The translations under genes and the position numbers were made by a program. This document shows positions 8,198-16,273 of a stretch of DNA of 27,622 nucleotides, in pieces (positions within the stretch are counted from its first letter, which is position 1; every line of letters begins with the position of its first letter). The DNA is from SIG299 sp051880375 (GTDB lineage Bacteria; Bacillota; Clostridia; Lachnospirales; Lachnospiraceae): the NCBI GenBank assembly GCA_051880375.1, contig JBJENV010000022.1, positions 1 through 27,622 of the forward strand, given 5' to 3'. A model generated the notes under the pieces. It did not search any database, had not been told where the DNA came from, and worked only from the letters and a program-made list of their open reading frames with translations.

Positions 8198-9286
8198 TTA
8201 TTGCCCGGTGCCTTTCAACGTCTGAAGATACTCCGCAAGCACCTCAAACAGGCGCTCCATTTCGGCGTCCGTGCCGACGGTAATCCTTAAGTAATTCTGA
8301 ATCCGCTCCTGCTTAAAGTAACGGACATAAATATGCCGTTCCCTAAGCATAGTGAACAGTTCTTCCGCAGGAACTGTCCGATGTGACGCAAACAGAAAAT
8401 TGGTTTTGGACGGAAGTACCGTAAACCCAAGCTCCGTAAGCCGGCAGGCAGCAGCCTGCCTTGTTTTCATAATAGCCGCTTTCGTCTGCTCAAAGTATGC
8501 CTTATCTTTCAGTGCCGCCGCACCGCATAAAATAGACGGCAGGTTCATCGGATACGAATTATAGGAATTTCGTACCGCCTGCATTGCATCAATCAGTGTT
8601 CTGCTGCCAAACGCGAAGCCGATACGCATTCCCGCCATGGAGCGGGATTTGGAAAAGGTCTGTACCACCAAAAGATTGTCGTATTTCTCCACAAGCGGCA
8701 GCGCACTCTCTGCTCCGAAATCCACATACGCCTCATCCACAATAACAACAGAATCCTGATTCCGGCGCACAATCTCCTCAATGACAGACACCTCCTCCGC
8801 GATTGAGGTCGGCGCGTTCGGATTAGCAAGCACAATACCTCCGTTCGGCACAAAGTAATCCTCCTTACGGATACGGAAGTTTTCGTCCAGTGCCGGTCGC
8901 CGGTACGGAATACCGAACAGCTCCGCCCAGACAGGATAAAACGAATACGTAATGTCCGGGAACAGAATCGGTTGATTTTTGCGTGCTGCACCCGCAAAGC
9001 ACGTCAGGAACGCCATACCGAGTACATCATCCGAACCGACACCGATAAAAATCTGTTCCTTTGCCACACCGTACTCCAAAGCGAGTGCTTCTGCCAGCTC
9101 CTTTGCATCCGGCTTCGGATACAAGCGGAGCTTCTCGGCAGAAAGCTCCCGAAGTACTTTCTCTACGCCCGGTGCCGGCGGATACGGGTTCTCGTTTGTA
9201 TTTAACTTCACCATGTCGATTTCGTTCGGCTGCTCACCCGGTACATACGGTGATACCTCGCGAAGATTTTCTCTAAAGTTTCCCAT
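8198..9286 (-). CDS. hisC: Histidinol-phosphate aminotransferase HisC
   Basis: PLP-dependent class I/II aminotransferase of 362 residues that converts imidazole-acetol phosphate to histidinol phosphate. Visible motifs are KLNTNENPYPP near the N-terminus, LANPNAPTS, the cofactor-contacting DEAYVDF (Asp184) and the Schiff-base lysine in QTFSKSRSMAGMRIG (Lys213). The C-terminus has the arginine block YLRITVGT. The start at 9286 is chosen for GGAGG 5 bases upstream; an ATG 12 bases earlier (9298) is also in frame. No other his gene is nearby; it sits between a zinc-ribbon protein and queH. HisC-family enzymes can also transaminate aromatic amino acids, so a broader or different substrate is possible. 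Confidence 0.9.
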   Translation of the reverse strand: MGNFRENLREVSPYVPGEQPNEIDMVKLNTNENPYPPAPGVEKVLRELSAEKLRLYPKPDAKELAEALALEYGVAKEQIFIGVGSDDVLGMAFLTCFAGAARKNQPILFPDITYSFYPVWAELFGIPYRRPALDENFRIRKEDYFVPNGGIVLANPNAPTSIAEEVSVIEEIVRRNQDSVVIVDEAYVDFGAESALPLVEKYDNLLVVQTFSKSRSMAGMRIGFAFGSRTLIDAMQAVRNSYNSYPMNLPSILCGAAALKDKAYFEQTKAAIMKTRQAAACRLTELGFTVLPSKTNFLFASHRTVPAEELFTMLRERHIYVRYFKQERIQNYLRITVGTDAEMERLFEVLAEYLQTLKGTGQ

Positions 9287-9360
9287 GCTGTCCTCCATTC
9301 CCTATCGGGGCGTTCAAAACCGCCCTCTCATTCTCTCCTTAAGCTGCTTGCCTTTTCTGC

Positions 9361-9642
9361 TTATTTTGGCTGTTTTTCTCCGCAGCGGTTGCAGTAATCC
9401 ATTCCGTAGAGCACGGTTGCCCCACAGTTTGGGCAGGAAAGCCTTGCCGGTGAAATTTCACGCTCTACGATTTCATACGGGCAGTCCGCATCAAAGTAAG
9501 TCTTCACCGGCTTTACCTCTCCCTCCAGAATTTCCGCCGGTGGTTCAGCCTCGTTGCTTGCGTTTCCTTCAATATAAATCTGCTTTTTCGGAAGAAGCTG
9601 AAACAGCCCTCTTAAAAGCACCTTTCCTGTCTTCTTTCCCAT
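9361..9642 (-). CDS. Small zinc-ribbon protein of unknown function
   Basis: A 93-residue protein I do not recognise beyond its metal site. The C-terminal third has two CxxC knuckles, CPNCG (Cys70, Cys73) and CNRCG (Cys84, Cys87), 10 residues apart, which should bind one zinc. The N-terminus is basic (MGKKTGKVLLRGLFQLLPKK) and the middle is acidic and proline-containing, probably disordered. There is no signal peptide or clear membrane segment, though residues 8-17 are hydrophobic. AAAGGGA precedes the ATG. It starts 15 bp after the PHP-domain gene, which suggests co-translation and perhaps a shared task; hisC follows after 74 bp. Similar C-terminal ribbons occur in many unrelated proteins, so no function is inferred. 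Confidence 0.75.
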   Translation of the reverse strand: MGKKTGKVLLRGLFQLLPKKQIYIEGNASNEAEPPAEILEGEVKPVKTYFDADCPYEIVEREISPARLSCPNCGATVLYGMDYCNRCGEKQPK

Positions 9643-9657
9643 GCATTCCCTTTCTCT

Positions 9658-11370
9658 CTATTCCGCCACAAGAAAAATCGGATTGGTCATCGCCTGATTG
9701 GTGTAGTCGTCCTTTACCTGGAAGAACACCCATTTTGCACCTGCCGCAGAAATACGCACCTCACCGCTGTAATCGTAGCAGCCGTTTTCTGCCTCTACCG
9801 AAGGAAGCGGAAGTTCTTCCTTTCTTCCCCCGTTCTGCCATACCGTAAGCTTTGTAAGCGGACGGTTTGCTAAAATGGTCAGCTTTGCCGTAATTTCCTT
9901 TGCATCTACCGCAAACGGGGCTGTCTCGCCCATCTGCTTTCCGTTAATTTCCGCTATCAGAACAGGACCGTTTGTAACAAAGCTGTTTCCCTTCTTTAAA
10001 TGCGCCAGCAGGTTCTTCGGTGTACGCTCCTCTGCCTTCACATACGTTCTGACACAGCCGCTCGTCAGATTCAGCTTTTCCCATGCCTGAAGCTTATCTA
10101 ACTGAGGCTCTGTCATAGCAAAGAAATAGTCCGCTTTTTTCTTTAACTCCTCACTCAGTCCGCCGTATGCCTTTTTTACCTCCCGGTACATGCTTAACAG
10201 ATAGCAGAACGAGTCCATCCAGAATTCCAGACTGACCTCATGGGTATCGCTTCCGGTCGTAGCCGCAAGAAAACGGTCATCCTCCAGAAGTGACAGCCAA
10301 AGCCTGAATGCCTCGTAATTTGTCGTTTCCTCCTCCATCGGATGAGAGCCGTTCCAGATTTCTATCGTATCAAAAATGTCGATGATGTCTGTGTATGCCG
10401 GATTGAAGGAAATCGACTTCTGCATGTCACGCGGATGATTTAACTGCGGATGCCCGCCGAGCGACCTGATTTCTCCGGTCAGACGGATAAACTCGTTTCT
10501 TAAGTATTCATCCGTGCGTTCCTCTTCCGAAGGGATTCGGTAAATCATATCCTCATCCACATTCAGTGCAAGCACATGCCCGTTGGTCGTGGAAATTTCC
10601 TTTGACAGAATCGGCAGGAAGTCCGGCGTTTCAAGCTTTTCCCACTCCCTGTGGTTAAACACATTGTGGTGGTCGGACAGGGCGCCGAAGGTAAGTCCCG
10701 CCGCCTGCATCGACATGGCAACCGTCCTTGGAGTATCGTAAACGTAATCGGTTCCCTGCGGCGGATACAGCGGACTGGAATAAACACTGTGGTGATGCAG
10801 ATCACCCACATACCATCCCTCATTGTTCAAATTGATAAAACGATGCAGTCTGACGGTAACCTCCGCCGTACCTTCCACAGGCACATTTACCACACTTCTC
10901 TTAATTTCATACTCCGAGCCTTTGGAGACCATCATATAGTAGCGTCCTGCCGGAAGCTCCATCGAAAATTCACCGTTTTCTTCACTGAAACGGCGGAAGA
11001 AGTCCGGATTCCCGTTGGCAAAGGAAAACTCTTCCTCCGTCTCCGCCTCACCCATCGGAAACAGCTTGATTTCCGCAATCAAAGGGGCTGCTCCGTCTTC
11101 GGTTACGCTTACGCGAATCCGTCCGGTCTGGCAGGCGTACTTCGGGTGCTTTCTTTCTTCTCCAAGTCGTTTATAGTCCTTCAGCCGCTCCTCGCTGCCA
11201 TCCTTCGGCGGCTGAAAAAGACCTCTGCCGCCGTTTGCGGTATAGGAGATGGCTGCATCCAACTCCTTTACTACCTTTCCAAGGTACTGATACGTCATTT
11301 CCTCTCCGTCCGCACCTCTTCTTGCACGTTCCATTCCACATATCATGGACCAAAGCTTTGATGTACTCAT
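9658..11370 (-). CDS. PHP-domain metallohydrolase, CehA/McbA-like
   Basis: A 570-residue protein with a PHP-type (polymerase and histidinol phosphatase) metal-dependent hydrolase domain in its middle. Metal-binding motifs are DLHHHSVYSS (His192-His194), LSDHHNVFNH (Asp233, His234, His235), SKEIST (Glu258), GGHPQLNHPRD (His307, His312) and TGSDTHE (Asp375, His377). The first 180 residues look like a beta-rich, Ig-like domain and the last 130 like another beta-sandwich, an architecture seen in CehA/McbA-family proteins. No signal peptide is visible, so it is probably cytoplasmic. The start is supported by AGGAGAAGGAA just upstream. It is the first gene of the six-gene run ending with feoB and has its own consensus promoter. 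The true substrate (a phosphoester, carbamate or other ester) cannot be told from sequence. Confidence 0.85.
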   Translation of the reverse strand: MSTSKLWSMICGMERARRGADGEEMTYQYLGKVVKELDAAISYTANGGRGLFQPPKDGSEERLKDYKRLGEERKHPKYACQTGRIRVSVTEDGAAPLIAEIKLFPMGEAETEEEFSFANGNPDFFRRFSEENGEFSMELPAGRYYMMVSKGSEYEIKRSVVNVPVEGTAEVTVRLHRFINLNNEGWYVGDLHHHSVYSSPLYPPQGTDYVYDTPRTVAMSMQAAGLTFGALSDHHNVFNHREWEKLETPDFLPILSKEISTTNGHVLALNVDEDMIYRIPSEEERTDEYLRNEFIRLTGEIRSLGGHPQLNHPRDMQKSISFNPAYTDIIDIFDTIEIWNGSHPMEEETTNYEAFRLWLSLLEDDRFLAATTGSDTHEVSLEFWMDSFCYLLSMYREVKKAYGGLSEELKKKADYFFAMTEPQLDKLQAWEKLNLTSGCVRTYVKAEERTPKNLLAHLKKGNSFVTNGPVLIAEINGKQMGETAPFAVDAKEITAKLTILANRPLTKLTVWQNGGRKEELPLPSVEAENGCYDYSGEVRISAAGAKWVFFQVKDDYTNQAMTNPIFLVAE

Positions 11371-11401
11371 AGTTTCCTTCTCCTGCTTCTTTTGTATTTC
11401 A

Positions 11402-11414
11402 GGGATGTCATCCC
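11402..11414. promoter_or_regulatory. 13-bp palindrome in the leader of the PHP-hisC-queH-feoAB operon
   Basis: GGGATG-T-CATCCC is a perfect inverted repeat with one central base. It lies about 20 bases downstream of the -10 box and 31 bases before the start codon. It could be a repressor site or a small hairpin at the 5' end of the transcript. Confidence 0.35.
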
Positions 11415-11432
11415 GATTAATTCTATATGCTG

Positions 11433-11461
11433 ATTTTAGTATACCTGTTTCCGGTTGTCAA
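11433..11461 (-). promoter_or_regulatory. Sigma-A promoter of the PHP-hisC-queH-feoAB operon
   Basis: On the minus strand TTGACA (11456-11461) is followed after exactly 17 bases by TAAAAT (11433-11438). The -35 is perfect and the -10 matches at five of six positions. It lies 62 bases upstream of the PHP gene start, right after the S8 protease stop. Confidence 0.8.
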
Positions 11462-11473
11462 ATCCAAGATGCG

Positions 11474-13183
11474 TTAATTTTGCAGTCTTAAAAACATTCC
11501 GTACAAATCAAGCTTCCCATATCCCCACTCTCTGTTCGGATATACCATGTTTTCCTCCCGTCTGGCTCCGTTTGCAAACAGATCCCGCATCAGCACCGTA
11601 TCCAAGGACAGATTCTCTGTCCGTACCTCTTCCGAACTGAGTTCCGTTGCATCTGTATTCCGTCTTCGGTATTCCAGAATATACTCAAAAAACACTGCCG
11701 CACAGCCCGAAGTATACGCCGCTGCAAGACTCGTTCCGCTCTTTACCGTATAGCCTCCTGCCTGCGGTACGGTAATATTCACTGCGGGAGCCGCAATCGT
11801 CGGCCGAATCTGACCATCCCCGGAAAAGCCTCTGCTTGACTCCGTGTAAAAGCCGCCGTTTCTTGCATTGTAGCCGGTCAGCGCAATCGGGAGCGGTGCA
11901 TTTCCCGGCTCGCAGATTGTCACATAAGGGTCCGGCTCCAGAAAATAAGTGTTCTCATCCACAAACCCGGTTAACGGAAGCCACAGATTGTACTCACCGA
12001 GCAGCTCCTCACTTCCGTCAATCAGAATCCTCCAGATACCGGAGGAAGGGTGTGCAAAACGGAACAGCACAAGCCTCGCGTTGCTGCTCCTCTCCTGGCG
12101 TTCGTATTCCACAAATACGGTCGTTCTGTCAAAAATAAAGCTGTACCTTTGTGTATACTTTATTAAATTGGGAAGCTCTACCCGCTCCCCGGAGGGTGAA
12201 ACAATTCCGATGCGTATATTGGAAATCGGGGAAGCCCAAAGCTCCAGCGTAAAGCCCTCCGGCTCCCTTCCTACCTGAAGCTCCACCTCTTTACGTTCCC
12301 TGCTCACTTGTCCCGAAAAATGATGTCTTGCATTTCCTTCGTTTCCTGCGGCAAGCACAAGGCATAAATCCAAATCATAGGAAAGGCTGGACAGGTATCT
12401 GGAAAATGGCAGACTTCCGGTATGATTTCCGGAAGTCGTTCCAAGACCGATGCAGACCACCAGCGGCTGGTTTCTTCTGCGCGCCAGCTCTACCAGATAG
12501 CGCACGCCCAGCATGAGGTCTGTTTCGCTGTAGGCCGGCGTATCCTCCGGAATAAAATAATATTCTCTCAGATACGGCTTGATTGGTTTTAACTTTACCA
12601 CTGCAATCTCCGCCTGCGATGCCACTCCGTAAAAATTTCCTGCCGCATCCGGCTTTCCGCCCGCAATTCCCGCAAGAGCGGTGCCGTGTCCGATTTCATC
12701 CTTCGGCGCTTCTTCTGCCGCGATTGCCGCTTCATCAAACTCCGTGCCGTATATAAAATCAGCCGGCGGGCTGCCCGTCTGGTCATTCTGGTCCCAAATA
12801 GAAATCACCCGGCTTGTTCCGTCTGCACGAAGGAACGCCGGGTGCGTGTAATCTATTCCGGTGTCTACAAAACCAAGTAAGACACCCTGTCCGTAATAAT
12901 CAAAGCCATTCAGACGGCGAAGCCGGCTTACACCGATTTCCTCTAAGTTTTCCTGCTGTAAAAGTCCGTATGCTTTCGGAATCTGCGCGTAATAATACTC
13001 CGCTCCTTCGCCCAGCACAAGGTTCGGGTCATAATAGTGGACAACGGCATAATTTCTGTTTACAATCTGATAACAGTTAATTCTGGAGTTCTCTAAAATT
13101 TCTCTACGGTCATAATAGCCAAAGATAAAATCCTTATAGTCGTTGGAAACCACTGCTTCCCTGCATGTCTCTCTGTCCGGCAT
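11474..13183 (-). CDS. S8 family serine peptidase (subtilase), Csp-like
   Basis: Subtilisin-family protease of 569 residues resembling the Csp proteases of Clostridia. The full triad is present: Asp107 in FVDTGIDYTHPAF, His166 in IGHGTALAGIAGG and Ser485 in KSGTSLAAAYTSG, plus the oxyanion Asn281 in AAGNEGN. Between oxyanion and serine lies a long beta-rich insert (about 295-440), the position of the jelly-roll insert in CspB. There is no signal peptide, as in Csp proteins, and the first ~90 residues may act as a prodomain. AAGGAG precedes the ATG. It follows clpX by 53 bp and probably shares its transcript. Csp proteins process the germination hydrolase SleC in some spore-formers, but the family is broad and many Lachnospiraceae carry several copies, so a germination role is not implied. 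Confidence 0.88.
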   Translation of the reverse strand: MPDRETCREAVVSNDYKDFIFGYYDRREILENSRINCYQIVNRNYAVVHYYDPNLVLGEGAEYYYAQIPKAYGLLQQENLEEIGVSRLRRLNGFDYYGQGVLLGFVDTGIDYTHPAFLRADGTSRVISIWDQNDQTGSPPADFIYGTEFDEAAIAAEEAPKDEIGHGTALAGIAGGKPDAAGNFYGVASQAEIAVVKLKPIKPYLREYYFIPEDTPAYSETDLMLGVRYLVELARRRNQPLVVCIGLGTTSGNHTGSLPFSRYLSSLSYDLDLCLVLAAGNEGNARHHFSGQVSRERKEVELQVGREPEGFTLELWASPISNIRIGIVSPSGERVELPNLIKYTQRYSFIFDRTTVFVEYERQERSSNARLVLFRFAHPSSGIWRILIDGSEELLGEYNLWLPLTGFVDENTYFLEPDPYVTICEPGNAPLPIALTGYNARNGGFYTESSRGFSGDGQIRPTIAAPAVNITVPQAGGYTVKSGTSLAAAYTSGCAAVFFEYILEYRRRNTDATELSSEEVRTENLSLDTVLMRDLFANGARREENMVYPNREWGYGKLDLYGMFLRLQN

Positions 13184-13236
13184 CTTCCGGCTCCTTCAGG
13201 TTGCTTTCCCTACAGGATATGAAACCGTTTCTCTTT

Positions 13237-14646
13237 CTATTCGTGATTTGCAAGCAACGGAACCGGAGTTCCGGATGTACGCATGTCGATTCTCGGAACA
13301 CCCTTTCCGGAAATGTAATCCTTCGTAATTGTTACGCGGCCGATGGCATCATCCTTCGGAATTTCATACATAATATCCAACATCAGCTCCTCGATTATGG
13401 CACGAAGCGCTCTTGCTCCGGTATCCTTCTCGAGTGCCTTTTCCGCAATTGCCTCCAGCGCACCTTCATCAAAGTCCAGTTCCACCTCATCCATGGCAAG
13501 CAGCTTCTTATACTGCTTTAAAATTGCGTTCTTCGGCTCCTGAAGCACCTGTATGAGCATTTCCTTGTTTAACGGTTCCAGTGAAAACACTACCGGCAGA
13601 CGTCCCAGAAATTCCGGAATCATGCCGTATTCCCTTAAATCCTCTACGGTTACCTTGCAAAACAGCGTTTTGTCATCATCATACTTATCCTTTAATTCGC
13701 CTGCGAAGCCGATACCGGCAGTCTTATTTAAACGGCGTTTGATGATGCTTTCCAGCTCCGGGAACGCGCCGCCGCAGATAAACAGAATATTTTTTGTGTC
13801 AATCGTTGTCATCGGTACCATGGCGTTTTTACTCGTAGCGCCGACCGGCACCTCCACCTCGGCTCCCTCCAACAACTTTAACAGTCCCTGCTGTACCGAT
13901 TCTCCGCTTACATCGCGGCTGTTTGTGTTTCGCTTTTTTGCAATTTTGTCAATTTCGTCAATAAATACAATCCCCTTTTCGGCACGCTCCACATCATTAT
14001 CGGCGGCTGCAAGCAGCTTAGAAAGCACACTTTCCACATCATCGCCGATGTAGCCGGCTTCGGTAAGTGAGGTTGCATCCGTAATGGCAAGCGGTACGTT
14101 TAAAAGCTTTGCAAGTGTCTTTACCATATAGGTTTTTCCGCTGCCGGTCGGTCCGAGCATCAGCATGTTGGATTTTTCTAACTCCAAACCGTCACCGGTC
14201 GTATCATAAACCCTCTTATAGTGGTTATAGACCGCCACCGACATAACCTTCTTTGCGTGCTCCTGTCCGATGACATACTCATCCAGCTCGGCCTTTATTC
14301 TGTGAGGCGCCTTTAAGCGCCGGATATCAAGCAGCCCCTCCGGCACCTCTTCCTGTTTTTTCTCCTTTGGCTGCTTTTTCTTCACCTTCTGGCTTTGCGG
14401 AATATCATTTCCTCCGAACATAAACGGTGAAAAACTCATAAAATCAAAGCCCGGCATGCCACCCATTCCCGGCATCGTGCCGTTGTTCATCGAGTCAAAG
14501 GTCTTCTGCATACATTCCGCACAAATAGAAATATTGTTCGGCAGATGCATCATCTTTCCCGCCTTGCTCTCCGGTCTGCGGCATATATAGCAGATGCTTT
14601 CATATCCGTCTTCTTTTTCGTTGCTTTTATTTGTTTCGTCACTCAT
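13237..14646 (-). CDS. clpX: ClpX-type AAA+ unfoldase, divergent (no RKH loop)
   Basis: ATP-dependent unfoldase of 469 residues, longer than the usual ~420. The N-terminal zinc domain has Cys19, Cys22, Cys42 and Cys45. A Met/Gly/Phe-rich then Lys-rich linker (53-100) follows. The AAA+ core has Walker A GPTGSGKT (165-172), Walker B IVFIDE (226-231) and the ClpP-docking IGF loop at 312-314. Two substrate-handling features differ from standard ClpX: the pore-1 loop reads GYIG instead of GYVG (198-201), and the segment that normally carries RKH reads VGATSKNAM (268-276). The start at 14646 is chosen for AAAGGA upstream; an ATG at 14673 is in frame. There is no clpP, tig or lon nearby, unlike the usual clpX locus, so this may be a second ClpX. 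It lies between a sugar transferase and an S8 protease. Confidence 0.88.
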   Translation of the reverse strand: MSDETNKSNEKEDGYESICYICRRPESKAGKMMHLPNNISICAECMQKTFDSMNNGTMPGMGGMPGFDFMSFSPFMFGGNDIPQSQKVKKKQPKEKKQEEVPEGLLDIRRLKAPHRIKAELDEYVIGQEHAKKVMSVAVYNHYKRVYDTTGDGLELEKSNMLMLGPTGSGKTYMVKTLAKLLNVPLAITDATSLTEAGYIGDDVESVLSKLLAAADNDVERAEKGIVFIDEIDKIAKKRNTNSRDVSGESVQQGLLKLLEGAEVEVPVGATSKNAMVPMTTIDTKNILFICGGAFPELESIIKRRLNKTAGIGFAGELKDKYDDDKTLFCKVTVEDLREYGMIPEFLGRLPVVFSLEPLNKEMLIQVLQEPKNAILKQYKKLLAMDEVELDFDEGALEAIAEKALEKDTGARALRAIIEELMLDIMYEIPKDDAIGRVTITKDYISGKGVPRIDMRTSGTPVPLLANHE

Positions 14647-14696
14647 CCTTGTTGTCCTTTCTCCATTATCCAATCTTTTTTACTGCCATTCCGGCA

Positions 14697-16112
14697 TTAA
14701 TATGCGTTTTTGTTGATAAATCCTTTAAATACCGTTAAAAACAGAATCAGAATATCAAAGCCCGGATTCCAGTTCTCAATATAGTACAAATCGTAGTCGA
14801 TACGCTTACGAATGGAAGTATCGCCACGGTAACCGTTGACCTGTGCCCAGCCGGTCATTCCCGGCCGAACCTGATGCTTTATCATGTAACGCGGAATTTC
14901 TTCCTTGAACTTTTCCACATAAAACGGTCGTTCCGGTCTCGGCCCTACAAGGCTCATGTCACCCTTCAACACATTCCAGAGCTGCGGCAGCTCGTCAATG
15001 CTTGTCTTTCGGATAAACTTTCCGATTGGGGTAACTCTTGGGTCGCGGAAGGTGGTCCATGCCGTTTTTTCTGCTGCCTCCGCCTGCACTTCCATGGAAC
15101 GGAACTTATACATCATAAATTCCCTGTTGTGAAGTCCGACCCTCTTTTGTGCGTAAAATACAGGACCGGGGGAAGTAAGCTTAATGAGCAGCGCCACAAT
15201 GCCCATCGGAATCACCGCGATAAGCAGTGCAAGTGTTCCGAGAACCAGATCCATTGCTCTCTTCATGATACGGTTTGGCAGGCTGGCAAGCGGCACCTTG
15301 CGGATATGAATGACCGGAAGGCCGTCCAAATCCTCCATATAAGGAATTGTAGGTATGACATTCTGATAATCCGGCACAAACTTTGTATGCACGCCGGACT
15401 TCTCACAGATACTCACAATTTCTCCAAGGTTTGCGTAGTCCTCGATTTTCATTGTAATAACAATCTCGTCCAATGTCATTGTTTCCAGATATTCCGGAAG
15501 CTTGCCAAGCGTTCCGATGACCGGAATTCCTTTATACTTTGTGCCCGTTTCCATGGAATCATCTAAGATTCCTTTTACGTGGTAGCCCCAGTGCGGGTTT
15601 GCAAGCAGGCGGTCGATATAGCCCTCTGCCGTCCTGCTGTAACCGACAATCAGCACATGCTTTAAGTTAAAGCCTCTGGTGCGGATGCTTCGTAAAATCC
15701 GCCGCAGCAGAACCCGGAATACAATATCTGCCGTAAAGTTGAGTACAACAAACACTCCGAGAAATTTACGGGAAACATTGACTTCCTTTAACCAGAACAA
15801 AATGGCAAGAATATAGAGGAAGCCAAAAGCATTTGCCTTCGTAATATTAAAAACGGTAAACAGGCTGCCCTTGTCACGCTGCGAACGGTACAGTCCGCTC
15901 GCCGCATAGATAAGAAAATATCCCGGCAGAATCAGCCACAGATATTCCATATATTGCTCAAACGACAAATATGCCCCTTCTACCTTAAACAGTTCAAAAT
16001 GCGAAAGGAATCCGAAACGCAGCGGATAAGCAAGTGCATACGAGGCTGCCACAATGAGCATATCAATAATTACATGTAATCGGTTTAGGTTTTTTTGATG
16101 GTTCTTTATCAT
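14697..16112 (-). CDS. Polyprenyl-phosphate sugar-1-phosphate transferase (exopolysaccharide initiating enzyme)
   Basis: A 471-residue WcaJ/EpsL-type membrane enzyme that loads the first sugar phosphate onto undecaprenyl phosphate to start a surface polysaccharide. The N-terminal ~130 residues hold about four membrane segments. A Rossmann-like region (about 145-255) includes HVLIVGYSRTAEGYIDRLL. A further membrane hairpin at ~283-310 starts the catalytic bacterial sugar transferase domain, with KRAMDLVLG, SPGPVFYAQKRVGLH, FMMYKFRSM, SIDELPQLWNVLKGDMSLVGPRP and the C-terminal VRPGMTGWAQVNGYRG. The sugar (glucose or galactose) cannot be read with certainty. It is the first gene after a promoter at 16150-16179; clpX follows after 50 bp. 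No glycosyltransferase genes are adjacent, so the rest of the pathway must be elsewhere. Confidence 0.93.
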   Translation of the reverse strand: MIKNHQKNLNRLHVIIDMLIVAASYALAYPLRFGFLSHFELFKVEGAYLSFEQYMEYLWLILPGYFLIYAASGLYRSQRDKGSLFTVFNITKANAFGFLYILAILFWLKEVNVSRKFLGVFVVLNFTADIVFRVLLRRILRSIRTRGFNLKHVLIVGYSRTAEGYIDRLLANPHWGYHVKGILDDSMETGTKYKGIPVIGTLGKLPEYLETMTLDEIVITMKIEDYANLGEIVSICEKSGVHTKFVPDYQNVIPTIPYMEDLDGLPVIHIRKVPLASLPNRIMKRAMDLVLGTLALLIAVIPMGIVALLIKLTSPGPVFYAQKRVGLHNREFMMYKFRSMEVQAEAAEKTAWTTFRDPRVTPIGKFIRKTSIDELPQLWNVLKGDMSLVGPRPERPFYVEKFKEEIPRYMIKHQVRPGMTGWAQVNGYRGDTSIRKRIDYDLYYIENWNPGFDILILFLTVFKGFINKNAY

Positions 16113-16149
16113 AAACTGTCTGAGATCCTTTATTCTTAATGTTATAGTG

Positions 16150-16179
16150 ATTGTAGCATAAGTATGTCCCCTGCAACAA
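16150..16179 (-). promoter_or_regulatory. Extended -10 promoter of the sugar transferase-clpX-S8 protease run
   Basis: On the minus strand TTGTTG (16174-16179), an 18-base spacer and TACAAT (16150-16155) preceded by TGC, an extended -10. It lies 38 bases upstream of the sugar transferase start, in the 161-bp divergent gap with htrA. Confidence 0.6.
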
Positions 16180-16229
16180 GCTTTTTAACGAAAAAAACAG
16201 ATTTTCTTCACATTCTAAACACAAATGAC

Positions 16230-16238
16230 TGATACGAT
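16230..16238 (+). promoter_or_regulatory. Possible extended -10 of the htrA promoter
   Basis: TGATACGAT fits an extended -10 (TGn followed by TACGAT), 35 bases before the htrA start. No convincing -35 lies 16-18 bases upstream, so this is tentative. Confidence 0.3.
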
Positions 16239-16273
16239 AAAGACATTCCGGAACACGAAAGGAGAAAAAAATT

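Noticed and set aside
9308..9325. GC-rich hairpin (GGGCG/CGCCC) between the zinc-ribbon gene and hisC
   Set aside because: Only 5 bp and no T run on the minus strand, so not a terminator; the operon probably continues through it.
8979..9848. Long open frame on the plus strand (289 codons) opposite hisC, the zinc-ribbon gene and the PHP gene
   Set aside because: It lies antisense to well-supported genes, has low-complexity Ser/Pro/Arg content, no recognisable domain and no good ribosome binding site.
10651..11361. Plus-strand open frame of 236 codons opposite the PHP gene
   Set aside because: Antisense to a gene with all its metal-binding motifs; composition is not protein-like.
14874..15566. 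Plus-strand open frame of 230 codons opposite the sugar transferase
   Set aside because: Antisense shadow; Cys/His-rich by chance of the opposite codons, no domain.
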